In this document: piece by piece, positions 56,766 through 64,000 of the stretch
Layout of the letters: every line of letters begins with the position of its first letter
How positions within the stretch are numbered: the stretch's first letter is position 1
Source: Streptomyces bauhiniae
Lineage (GTDB): Bacteria; Actinomycetota; Actinomycetes; Streptomycetales; Streptomycetaceae
Length of the DNA: 64,000 bases
Direction: 5' to 3'
NCBI RefSeq assembly: GCF_004784475.1
Contig: NZ_SRRT01000009.1
Span: 124,001-188,000, forward strand
Notes under the pieces: generated by a model
Told to the model about the DNA's origin: nothing
Database searches by the model: none
What the model saw: only the letters and a program-made list of their open reading frames with translations
Translations under genes and position numbers: made by a program

Positions 56766-57827
56766 ATGACTGATGCCACGCCTTCCACACCCTGGCGGCG
56801 CGCCGTGGTGACCGGCGGTGCCGGTTTCCTCGGCAGCCATCTGTGCGAGCACCTCATCGAGCAGGGCGTCGCGGTCGACTGCGTCGACAACCTGTCGTCC
56901 GGCTCCCGCGCCAACGTCGCGCATCTCGTCGGCCGCCCCGGCTTCCGGTACTACGAGCAGGACGTGTGCGCCGACGGCGCCCCGGACCGGCTGCCGGGCC
57001 CCTACGACCTGGTCCTGCACTTCGCCTGCCCCGCCTCCCCGGCCGACTATCTCCGGCTGCCGCTTCAGACCCTGGACTGCGGGAGCCTCGGCACCCGCAA
57101 CATGCTGGCCGTGGCGGAGCGCGACGGCGCCCGCTTCCTGCTGGCCTCCACCTCCGAGGTGTACGGCGACCCCCTGGTGCACCCCCAGCGCGAGGACTAC
57201 TGGGGCAACGTCAACCCGGTCGGCCCGCGCAGCGTCTACGACGAGTCCAAACGGTTCTCCGAGGCGCTGGTCACCGCCCATGTGGGCGCCCACGGCGCGG
57301 ACGCGGGCATCGTGCGCCTGTTCAACACCTACGGCCCGCGCATGCGCCCGCTGGACGGCCGGGCGGTGCCCGTCTTCGTCTGCCGGGCCCTGGCGGGGGA
57401 GCCGCTGCCGGTGGCCGGTGACGGCAGCCAGACCCGGTCGCTGTGCTACGTCGACGACACGGTGGACGGCATCCTGCTGGTCGCGGCCAGCCGGTCGGTA
57501 CGGCCGGTCAACATCGGCGGCACCGACGAGGTGACCGTCCGCGACATCGCGCTGCGCGTGGTGGAACTCGCCCGCTCCCGCTCCCGGATCGAGTACGTGG
57601 ACCGCCCCGCCGACGACCCGCAGCGCCGCCGCCCCGACACCACCCTGGCGCGCGAACTGCTCGGCTGGACCCCGCAGGTGCCCTGGGAGGAGGGCATCCG
57701 GCGGACCATCGACCACTTCGCCGCCGCCCGCTTCGGCGCACCGGCGCCCGCCCGGCCGCCCGCGTCGCCCAACGGCGACCACCCGGAGCCGTACGGGCAT
57801 CCCGCGCCGAGCCGCCTGCCCTCGTAG
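56766..57827 (+). CDS. NAD-dependent sugar-nucleotide epimerase/decarboxylase-like SDR
   Basis: A 353-residue extended SDR. The NAD motif is VVTGGAGFLGSHLCEHLIEQ (residues about 15-34), the active-site YxxxK is in RSVYDESKRFSEAL, and FNTYGPRMRPLDGRAVPVFV is typical of UDP-glucuronate decarboxylase (UXS) relatives. The C-terminal ~40 residues are a Pro-rich extension. It should supply a modified NDP-sugar for the glycosyltransferases that follow. The next gene starts 39 nt downstream. Confidence 0.9.
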   Translation: MTDATPSTPWRRAVVTGGAGFLGSHLCEHLIEQGVAVDCVDNLSSGSRANVAHLVGRPGFRYYEQDVCADGAPDRLPGPYDLVLHFACPASPADYLRLPLQTLDCGSLGTRNMLAVAERDGARFLLASTSEVYGDPLVHPQREDYWGNVNPVGPRSVYDESKRFSEALVTAHVGAHGADAGIVRLFNTYGPRMRPLDGRAVPVFVCRALAGEPLPVAGDGSQTRSLCYVDDTVDGILLVAASRSVRPVNIGGTDEVTVRDIALRVVELARSRSRIEYVDRPADDPQRRRPDTTLARELLGWTPQVPWEEGIRRTIDHFAAARFGAPAPARPPASPNGDHPEPYGHPAPSRLPS

Positions 57828-57866
57828 CGCCCGCGCCCCATCCCCCCAGATCGACGGAGGCACCGC

Positions 57867-59501
57867 ATGCGCGTCCTCGGCATCAACTCCCTCTTCCACG
57901 ACCCGGCCGCCGCCCTGATCGTGGACGGCCGTGTCGTGGCGGCGGCGGAGGAGGAGCGGTTCAGCCGGCGCAAGCACGGCAAGCGCCCGGTGCCCTTCTC
58001 GGCCTGGGAACTGCCCGAGCTGTCCGCCCGCTGGTGCCTGGACCGCGCCGGGCTCGACCCCTCCGGGCTGGACGCCGTCGCCTACTCCTATGACCCCGAA
58101 CTGGCGCTCCCCGCAGACCAGTTGGGCCTGAACGACCCCTGGGACCGGCTGCGGCAGGAGTACGCCCGCGAGGCTCCCGGTTTCCTGGCCGAGGCGCTGC
58201 CCGGACTCGACCCGGAGAAGGTGCGCTTCGTCCCCCACCACGTGGCCCACGCGGCCTCCGCCGGACAGGCGTCCCCCTACCCGGACTGTGCCGTCCTGGT
58301 GCTGGACGGCCGCGGCGAATGCGGCTCCCACCTGGCCGGCCGCTACACCGGCCGCCGCCTCGACGTACTGGCCGCGCAGTCCCTGCCCGACTCGATGGGC
58401 CTGTTCTACGAGGAACTCACCGAACACCTCGGATTCCTGCGCAGCAGCGACGAGTTCAAGGTGATGGCGCTCGCCTCCTACGGCAAGCCCCGCTTCCTCG
58501 ACGAACTGCGCCGCTACGTCGGCACGGACGGCGAGGGACGGTTCCGGGCCCGCTCGGTGCCCTGGGCCGAACTCGCGCCGCCCCGGCCCGCCGGGGAACC
58601 GTGGACCGAGGAGCACGCCGACCTGGCCGCCAGCGCCCAGGCATGCCTGGAGGAGGTGCTGCTCGGCCTCGCCGGGTGGCTGCACGAGCGCACCGGCGAC
58701 CGGGTACTGACCCTCGCCGGGGGCGTCGCCCTCAACTGCGTGGCCAACACCCGGCTGCACCGCGAGGGCCCCTTCGACACCGTCTGGGTGCAGCCCGCCG
58801 CCGGGGACGCCGGTACCGCGCTCGGCGCCGCCCTGCACGTCGCCCACCTCCAGGAGCCGGTGGAGGCGATGCCGACCGCCGCGCTCGGCCGGGAGTGGAG
58901 CGTGCCCGAGCTGCGCGCCTGGCTGGAGCGGGCCGCCGTACCGTACGAGGAGCCCGAGGACATCGCGGAGACGGTCGCGGAGGAACTCGCCCGCGACGGC
59001 ATCGTGGCCTGGTTCCAGGGGCGCAGCGAGTACGGACCGCGCGCGCTGGGGCACCGGTCGCTGCTTGCCCATCCCGGCCGCGCCGCCAACCTCGAACGCC
59101 TCAACGCGGTCAAGGGGCGCGAGGAGTTCCGGCCCGTCGCGCCGATGGTGCTGGCCGAACGCGCCGCCGGACTCTTCGACGGGCCGCTGCCCAGCCCGTA
59201 CATGCTCTTCGTGCACGCGGTCGCCGAGGCGTGGCGGGCGCGCATCCCGGCCGTGGTGCACGTGGACGGTACCGCGCGCATCCAGACCGTGGACCGGGCG
59301 GAGGAACCCCTGGTGGCCCGCATGATCGAGGGGTTCGAGCGGCGCACCGGGCTGCCGGTGGTGGTCAACACCAGCCTCAACACCGCCGGACGGCCGATGG
59401 TGGACGATCCGCGCGACGCGCTGGAGTGCTTCGGGTCGGCCCCCGTGGACCTGCTGGCTCTCGGGCCCTTCGCCGTCCGGCGCGCGGAGGTCTTCGTATG
59501 A
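57867..59501 (+). CDS. NodU/CmcH-family carbamoyltransferase
   Basis: 544 residues. The N-terminal ATPase-like (TsaD-related) domain has GINSLFHDPAAALIVDGRVV, EEERFSRRKHGKR, FVPHHVAHAASAGQ and LDGRGECGSH. The C-terminal YrdC-unrelated domain has WFQGRSEYGPRALGHRSLLA and NTSLNTAGRPMVDDP. Such enzymes move a carbamoyl group from carbamoyl phosphate onto a hydroxyl of a sugar or antibiotic by way of carbamoyl-AMP. In this cluster the acceptor is probably a sugar residue. It overlaps the GT2 gene by 4 nt. Confidence 0.94.
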   Translation: MRVLGINSLFHDPAAALIVDGRVVAAAEEERFSRRKHGKRPVPFSAWELPELSARWCLDRAGLDPSGLDAVAYSYDPELALPADQLGLNDPWDRLRQEYAREAPGFLAEALPGLDPEKVRFVPHHVAHAASAGQASPYPDCAVLVLDGRGECGSHLAGRYTGRRLDVLAAQSLPDSMGLFYEELTEHLGFLRSSDEFKVMALASYGKPRFLDELRRYVGTDGEGRFRARSVPWAELAPPRPAGEPWTEEHADLAASAQACLEEVLLGLAGWLHERTGDRVLTLAGGVALNCVANTRLHREGPFDTVWVQPAAGDAGTALGAALHVAHLQEPVEAMPTAALGREWSVPELRAWLERAAVPYEEPEDIAETVAEELARDGIVAWFQGRSEYGPRALGHRSLLAHPGRAANLERLNAVKGREEFRPVAPMVLAERAAGLFDGPLPSPYMLFVHAVAEAWRARIPAVVHVDGTARIQTVDRAEEPLVARMIEGFERRTGLPVVVNTSLNTAGRPMVDDPRDALECFGSAPVDLLALGPFAVRRAEVFV

Positions 59502-60493
59502 CGGCCGCCCCCGCCTACAGCGTCGTCGTCCCGACGATCGGCCGCGCCTGCCTCGCGGACTGCCTGCGCGCGCTGGCCGGGGCCGCCGGGCACCCGCCCG
59601 AGGAGATCGTCGTCGTGGACGACCGTCCCGACCCCGCCGCCCCGCTGCCGCTCGCCGCCGCAGGTGTGCTGCGGGACCGGGTGCGCGTGCTCGGCACCGG
59701 GGGCCGGGGTCCGGCCGCCGCCCGCAACACCGGGTGGCGCACGGTGCGTTCGCCCTGGACCGTCTTCCTTGACGACGACGTCCAGGTGCTGCCCGACTGG
59801 TCCCGCCGGCTCGCCGACGACCTCGCGCGGGCCGGAAGGGCCACCGGGGGCGTCCAGGGCCGGCTGACCGTGCCGCTCCCGGCCGGGCGCAGGCCCACCG
59901 ACTTCGAGCGCGGCACCGCCGGGCTTGAGGGGGCCGCCTGGGCCACCGCCGACATGGCGTACCGGACGGCCGCGCTCGCCGCCGCCGGCGGCTTCGACGA
60001 GCGGTTCCGCCGCGCCTTCCGGGAGGACGCCGACCTCGCGCTGCGCGTGCTGGCGGCGGGCTGGACGCTGCACCGGGGCGTGCGCACCACCCGGCATCCG
60101 GTGCGGGCCGCCGACCCCTGGGTCTCGGTGCGTGCCCAGCGCGGCAACGCCGACGACGCGCTGATGAACCGGCTGCACGGCCGGGACTGGTGGGCCCGCG
60201 CCGAGGCGCCCCGTGGCCGGCTGCCGCTGCACGCGCTGGTCACGGCCGCCGGGCTCGCCGCGCCCGTCCTCGCGCTCGCCGGGCGGCGCCGGGCCGCCGT
60301 CCTCGCCGGGGCCGTGTGGGCGGCGGGCACGGCCGAGTTCGCCCTCGCCCGCATCCTGCCCGGCCCGCGCACCCCGCGCGAGACCGCGACCATGGCCGCG
60401 ACCAGCGTCGTCATCCCCCCGCTCGCCGTCGGCCACCGGCTCTCCGGCCGGATACGGCACCGCAACGCCGCACCGCTCAGGAGGGTGCCATGA
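59498..60493 (+). CDS. Family 2 glycosyltransferase
   Basis: 331 residues. GT-A fold with YSVVVPTIGRACLADCLRAL, the first Asp in VVVDDRPDP, the DXD-like TVFLDDDVQVLPDW and the FREDADLALRV acceptor-site motif (ED in place of D/E-D). C-terminal hydrophobic stretches (about 245-310) could anchor it to the membrane. It overlaps the carbamoyltransferase and the phosphatase by 4 nt each. Confidence 0.9.
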   Translation: MTAAPAYSVVVPTIGRACLADCLRALAGAAGHPPEEIVVVDDRPDPAAPLPLAAAGVLRDRVRVLGTGGRGPAAARNTGWRTVRSPWTVFLDDDVQVLPDWSRRLADDLARAGRATGGVQGRLTVPLPAGRRPTDFERGTAGLEGAAWATADMAYRTAALAAAGGFDERFRRAFREDADLALRVLAAGWTLHRGVRTTRHPVRAADPWVSVRAQRGNADDALMNRLHGRDWWARAEAPRGRLPLHALVTAAGLAAPVLALAGRRRAAVLAGAVWAAGTAEFALARILPGPRTPRETATMAATSVVIPPLAVGHRLSGRIRHRNAAPLRRVP

Positions 60494-61035
60494 ACCGCCG
60501 GGACACCCCCGCCGCCGTCCTCTTCGACCGCGACGGCACCCTCGTCGCCGACGTCCCCTACAACGGGGACCCCGGCCGGGTCCGGCTGCTGCCCGGCGCG
60601 CGGCGGGCCGTGGACCTGCTGCGCGGCGCCGGGATCGCCACCGGTGTGGTGAGCAACCAGTCGGGCGTCGGCCGGGGCCTGATCTCCGACGCCGCCGTGC
60701 GCCGCGTCAACGCCCGCGCCGACGAACTGCTCGGCGGTCTCGGCGTCTGGGTCTACTGCCCGCACACCCCCGACGCGGGCTGCGACTGCCGCAAACCCCG
60801 GCCGGGACTGGTGTTCCAGGCCGCGGAGGCCCTCGGCCAGGCACCGGGGGACTGCGTGGTCATCGGTGACATCGCCGCCGATCTGCGGGCCGGCCGGGCC
60901 GCCGGGGCCCGGGCCATCCTCGTCGCCAACGCGGCCACCCGGCCCGAGGAGGTCGCGGCGGAACCCGACACCGCCGCCGACCTGCTCACCGCCGTACGGT
61001 CCCTGCTGCCTCCGGACGGGGGTGGGCGGACATGA
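60490..61035 (+). CDS. D-glycero-D-manno-heptose 1,7-bisphosphate 7-phosphatase-like HAD
   Basis: 181 residues. The HAD-IIIA nucleophile motif is VLFDRDGTLVADVPYN (Asp13, Asp15). VSNQSGVGRGLI and a zinc loop with CPHTPDAGCDCRKPRPG and VIGDIAADLRAGRAAG match GmhB. It removes the 7-phosphate in NDP-heptose synthesis; the partner enzymes (isomerase, kinase/nucleotidyltransferase) are not in the window. Its presence suggests a heptose-containing surface glycan. It is coupled to GT2 and GT9 genes by 4-nt overlaps. Confidence 0.88.
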   Translation: MNRRDTPAAVLFDRDGTLVADVPYNGDPGRVRLLPGARRAVDLLRGAGIATGVVSNQSGVGRGLISDAAVRRVNARADELLGGLGVWVYCPHTPDAGCDCRKPRPGLVFQAAEALGQAPGDCVVIGDIAADLRAGRAAGARAILVANAATRPEEVAAEPDTAADLLTAVRSLLPPDGGGRT

Positions 61036-62039
61036 CGGCACTGGTCGTACGGCTCGACAGCTTCGGGGACGTGCTGCTCGCCGGGCCCGCCGTGCGCGCG
61101 GTCGCGGCCCACCACGAGCACGTCGCCCTGCTCTGCGGCCCGCGCGGGGCACCGGCCGCCCACCTGCTGCCCGGCGTCGACGAGGTGCTGGTCTGGGAGG
61201 CGCCCTGGGAGGGCTTCGACCCGCCCGACGTCCAAGTGGCCGACATCGAGGACCTGTTGGACCGCCTGCGGGCGGTCGGCGCGGACGACGCGCTGATCCT
61301 CACCTCCTTCCACCAGAGCCCGCTGCCCACCGCGCTGCTGCTGCGCCTGGCCGGGGTCGCCCGCACCGGCGCCGACAGCACCGATCACCCCGGCCGGCTG
61401 CTCGACGTACGGCACCGGCGGCTGCCGGGGCGGCACGAGGCCGAGGCCGCGCTCGACACCGCGCTCGCCATGGGGTTCACCCCGCGCCCCGGCGACGACG
61501 GGCGGCTGCGCGTGCTCCCGCCTCCCGACACGGCCGCCCTCACCGGCAACGGCCCCTACGTCGTCGTCCACCCCGGCGCCAGCGCACCGGCGCGCGCCTG
61601 GAGCCCCGGGCGGTGCGCCGAGGCCGTCGCCCTGCTCACCGACGCCGGGCACCGGGTGGTCGTCACGGGCGGACCCGACGAGGGCGAGCTGACCCGGCGG
61701 GTGAGCGGCGGCACCGCGATCGACCTGGGCGGCCGCACCGACCCGCGCACCCTGTCCGGCGTGCTGCGGATGGCCGACGCGATGGTGTGCGGGAACACCG
61801 GCCCGGCCCATCTGGCGGCCGCCGTCGGGACACCGGTCGTGTCGCTGTTCGCCCCGGTGGTCCCGGCCGAGCGCTGGGGGCCGTACGGGGCGCCCAGCGT
61901 GCTCCTCGGGCGGCAGGACGCGCCCTGCGCGGAGAGCAGGGCGCGGCAGTGCCCGGTGCCCGGCCATCCCTGCCTGGACGAGGTGACGGCGCACGACGTG
62001 CTCAGTGCCGTCCAGAAGCTGCTCCAGCCCGCGATGTGA
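61032..62039 (+). CDS. Family 9 glycosyltransferase (heptosyltransferase-like)
   Basis: 335 residues, GT-B fold. N-terminal LVVRLDSFGDVLLAGPAVRA is the family signature. The C-terminal nucleotide-sugar domain has VVVHPGASAPARAWSPGRCA, VVTGGPDEGEL, ADAMVCGNTGPAHLAAAVGT and VSLFAPVVPAERWGPYG. GT9 enzymes transfer heptose to lipid or glycan acceptors, which fits the GmhB-like phosphatase just upstream. The stop is 12 nt from the next gene. Confidence 0.92.
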   Translation: MTALVVRLDSFGDVLLAGPAVRAVAAHHEHVALLCGPRGAPAAHLLPGVDEVLVWEAPWEGFDPPDVQVADIEDLLDRLRAVGADDALILTSFHQSPLPTALLLRLAGVARTGADSTDHPGRLLDVRHRRLPGRHEAEAALDTALAMGFTPRPGDDGRLRVLPPPDTAALTGNGPYVVVHPGASAPARAWSPGRCAEAVALLTDAGHRVVVTGGPDEGELTRRVSGGTAIDLGGRTDPRTLSGVLRMADAMVCGNTGPAHLAAAVGTPVVSLFAPVVPAERWGPYGAPSVLLGRQDAPCAESRARQCPVPGHPCLDEVTAHDVLSAVQKLLQPAM

Positions 62040-62051
62040 GGAGGGAGAACC

Positions 62052-63014
62052 ATGAACATCCTGGTATGGCATGTGCACGGCTCATGGCTGACGGCGTTCG
62101 TGCAGGGCCGCGCCACCTTCCTCGTCCCGGTCACCGGGGACCGAGGCCCCGACGGACTCGGCCGCGCCCGCACCTGGCAGTGGCCCGGCACCGTGCTGGA
62201 ACGCACCCCGGAGCACCTGCGGGACGCCGACATCGACCTGATGGTGCTCCAGCGCCCGCACGAACTCGAACTGGCCCACCGCTGGACCGGCCGCCGCCCC
62301 GGCATCGACGTGCCCGCCGTGTACGTCGAGCACAACAGCCCCCACGAGACGGCGGTCGACACCCTGCACCCCCTGGCCGGCCGGTCCGACATATCCGTCG
62401 TGCACGTCACCCACTTCAACCGCCTGATGTGGGACAACGGCCGCGCACCGACGACGGTGATCGAGCACGGCATCATCGACCCCGGCCACCGCTGGACGGG
62501 GGAGGACCCGCGCGCCGCGGTCGTCGTCAACGAGCCCGTGCGCAGGGGCCGTACGACCGGCACGGACCTGCTGCCCCACTTCGCGGCCTGGGCGCCGTTG
62601 GACGTCTTCGGCATGCGCACCGAGGGGCTCGCCGGGCACCTCGGCCTGCCGCCCGAACGCTGCCGCAGCCGGGACCTCGCCCAGGGCGACCTGCACTCCG
62701 CGATGGCCCGCTGCCGGCTGTACGTACACCCGATCCGCTGGACCTCGCTGGGGCTGTCCCTGCTGGAGGCCATGTTCCTCGGCATGCCGGTGGTCGCGCT
62801 CGACACCACCGAGGTGCGCGAGGCGGTGCCCGAGGGCGCCGGGGTCGTCTCCAACCGCCTGGAGGTGCTCGGCTCCGCCGTACGCGCCTTCCTCGCCGAC
62901 CCCGGCCAGGCGCGGCGGACCGGCGAGGCGGCCCGGTCGGCCGCGCTGGCCCGCTACGGAGAACGGCGGTTCCTGGACGACTGGGAACGCCTGATCAAGG
63001 AGGTCACCCGATGA
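62052..63014 (+). CDS. Glycosyltransferase (GT-B, GT1/GT4-like)
   Basis: 320 residues from ATG 62052, with a GAGGAGGGAG site upstream. The C-terminal half has the GT-B acceptor features: CRLYVHPIRWTSLGLSLLEA, MFLGMPVVALDTTEVREAVP, and a final helix RYGERRFLDDWERLIKEV. The N-terminal half is atypical (NILVWHVHGSWLTAFVQGRA), so the donor is unclear. It overlaps the next glycosyltransferase by 4 nt. Confidence 0.86.
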   Translation: MNILVWHVHGSWLTAFVQGRATFLVPVTGDRGPDGLGRARTWQWPGTVLERTPEHLRDADIDLMVLQRPHELELAHRWTGRRPGIDVPAVYVEHNSPHETAVDTLHPLAGRSDISVVHVTHFNRLMWDNGRAPTTVIEHGIIDPGHRWTGEDPRAAVVVNEPVRRGRTTGTDLLPHFAAWAPLDVFGMRTEGLAGHLGLPPERCRSRDLAQGDLHSAMARCRLYVHPIRWTSLGLSLLEAMFLGMPVVALDTTEVREAVPEGAGVVSNRLEVLGSAVRAFLADPGQARRTGEAARSAALARYGERRFLDDWERLIKEVTR

Positions 63015-64000
63015 CTCAGCACCACACCCCGGCCCGCGTCGCCATGGTCTCCGAACACGCCAGCCCCCTGGCCGCGCTCGGCGGCCCGGACGCGGGCGGC
63101 CAGAACGTCTATGTCGCCCAGCTCGCCGGAGTGCTGGCCCGCCGGGGCCACCACGTGACCGTGTACACCCGCCGTGACTCGCCCCGGCTGCCGGACCGGG
63201 TGCGCACCGCCGACGGCATCGAAGTGGTCCATGTCCCCGCCGGACCGGCCGCACCCGTGCCCAAGGACGAACTCCCGCCCTACATGCCCGCGTTCGGCGC
63301 CTGGCTGGGCCGGGAGTGGGCCGAGCGGCGCCCCGACGTGGTGCACGCCCACTTCTGGATGTCCGGCACCGCCGCCCTCGCCGGAGCCCGCGAACTCGGC
63401 GTGCCGGTGGCCCAGACCTACCACGCCCTGGGCACCGTGAAGCGACGGCACCAGGGAGCCGCCGACACCAGCCCCGCCGACCGCATCGCCACGGAGACGG
63501 CCGTCGGCCGGGCCTGCGACGCGATCATCGCCACCTGCGCCGACGAGGTGGCGGAACTGGAGGCCATGGGGCTGCCCCGCGAGCGCATGCACGTCGTGCC
63601 CTGCGGCGTCGACCCCGACCAGTTCGCCCCGCGCCCTGGGTCGGCACGCTCCGACAGACACCGCCTGCTCACCGTGGGCCGGCTGGTCCCGCGCAAGGGC
63701 TTCGACCGTACGATCCGCGCCCTGGCCCACATCCCCGACGCCGAACTGCTCGTCGCGGGCGGCCCAGAACCGGCCCTGCTCTTCGCCGAGCCCGAGGCGG
63801 AACGGCTGCTGGCCCTCGCCGGGGAGTACGGCGTGGCCGACCGGGTCACCCTGCTCGGCGGGGTCGGCCGCGAGGACATGCCCGCGCTGATGTCCGACGC
63901 CGACCTGGTCCTCTCCCTGCCCCGCTACGAGCCGTTCGGCATCGTCCCCGTCGAGGCCATGGCCTGCGGGACCCCGCTCGTCGCCACCGCGGTCGGCGGA
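63011..64000 (+). CDS. Family 4 glycosyltransferase, 3' end outside window
   Basis: At least 330 residues, running off the right edge. N-terminal GT-B domain: MVSEHASPLAALGGPDAGGQ, NVYVAQLAGVLARRGHHVTV. C-terminal domain begins LLTVGRLVPRKGFDRTIRAL and shows RYEPFGIVPVEAMACGTPLV with the catalytic Glu pair. The GGPDAGGQNVYV start is shared with sucrose-phosphate-synthase- and MshA-like enzymes. The full length cannot be judged from this window. Confidence 0.92.
   Translation, partial: MTQHHTPARVAMVSEHASPLAALGGPDAGGQNVYVAQLAGVLARRGHHVTVYTRRDSPRLPDRVRTADGIEVVHVPAGPAAPVPKDELPPYMPAFGAWLGREWAERRPDVVHAHFWMSGTAALAGARELGVPVAQTYHALGTVKRRHQGAADTSPADRIATETAVGRACDAIIATCADEVAELEAMGLPRERMHVVPCGVDPDQFAPRPGSARSDRHRLLTVGRLVPRKGFDRTIRALAHIPDAELLVAGGPEPALLFAEPEAERLLALAGEYGVADRVTLLGGVGREDMPALMSDADLVLSLPRYEPFGIVPVEAMACGTPLVATAVGG

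Noticed and set aside
56550..59261. A 903-codon open frame on the minus strand over the epimerase and carbamoyltransferase genes
   Set aside because: It is antisense to two clearly recognised enzymes; low-complexity shadow translation.
1..64000. CRISPR arrays, tRNA or rRNA genes, insertion sequences
   Set aside because: No regularly spaced direct repeats, no tRNA-like cloverleaf with CCA context, no rRNA signature and no transposase or integrase similarity were found.

Overview
The window is chromosomal DNA from a streptomycete or a close actinomycete relative. Codon third positions are almost all G or C, GTG starts are frequent, and genes often overlap as ATGA. Many genes belong to typical Streptomyces sets: rppA with a CYP158A-type P450, MurT/GatD, a free-standing ATP-dependent DNA ligase, DUF3040, PucR-type regulators and the kdp operon. 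From memory, the order rocD-ddaH ... pfkA, murT/gatD ... rppA, P450 ... DNA ligase matches the region around SCO1202-SCO1223 of S. coelicolor. I saw no rRNA, tRNA, CRISPR array, transposase or integrase.

Layout. 1-5 kb (minus strand): ornithine aminotransferase (cut by the window edge), dimethylargininase, an Lrp/AsnC regulator, a small membrane protein, a CtaG-like cytochrome oxidase assembly protein and 6-phosphofructokinase. 5-8.5 kb: gatD-murT (lipid II amidation), divergent peptide deformylase and a TetR regulator. 8.6-12.8 kb: an acyl-CoA dehydrogenase, then the rppA-P450-cupin operon for tetrahydroxynaphthalene/flaviolin pigment. That operon is bracketed by two identical 34-bp repeats in opposite orientation. 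13-17.4 kb: small protein, succinate-semialdehyde dehydrogenase, NUDIX, DNA ligase and an XRE-cupin regulator with a probable leaderless promoter. 17.5-20.8 kb: quinone oxidoreductase plus two acyl-CoA dehydrogenases, one lacking the usual catalytic Glu. 20.8-22.3 kb: small membrane protein, a frameshifted CdiI-like immunity gene, DUF779 and VOC proteins.

22-29 kb (minus): a peptidoglycan amidase, an M1 metallopeptidase, a VanX-type dipeptidase and three NUDIX-type proteins, one fused to a GNAT domain; the VanX and NUDIX genes overlap one another. 29.6-35 kb: kdpFABC with an unusual 27-codon gene in front and kdpE, but no kdpD. 35-38.6 kb: a receiver-PP2C phosphatase, a CHASE3 histidine kinase and a single-domain response regulator. 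38.6-41.2 kb: DEAD-box helicase, cold-shock protein and a DUF1330 protein.

41.3-46.5 kb holds the best candidate for an undescribed system: a compact five-gene operon of an LRR protein, an ATP-grasp protein, an alkaline-phosphatase-superfamily hydrolase and two radical SAM enzymes (the STM4015-STM4011 families). Its product is unknown to me. 46.5-56.4 kb carries housekeeping and stress genes: PfpI, an FAD oxidoreductase with an SRPBCC protein, NfeD with flotillin, PucR, isochorismatase, CBS, DUF3040 and an Orn/Lys/Arg-decarboxylase-type PLP enzyme. 56.8-64 kb is a glycoconjugate cluster: sugar-nucleotide epimerase, carbamoyltransferase, four glycosyltransferases and a heptose-bisphosphate phosphatase. 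It runs off the right edge.
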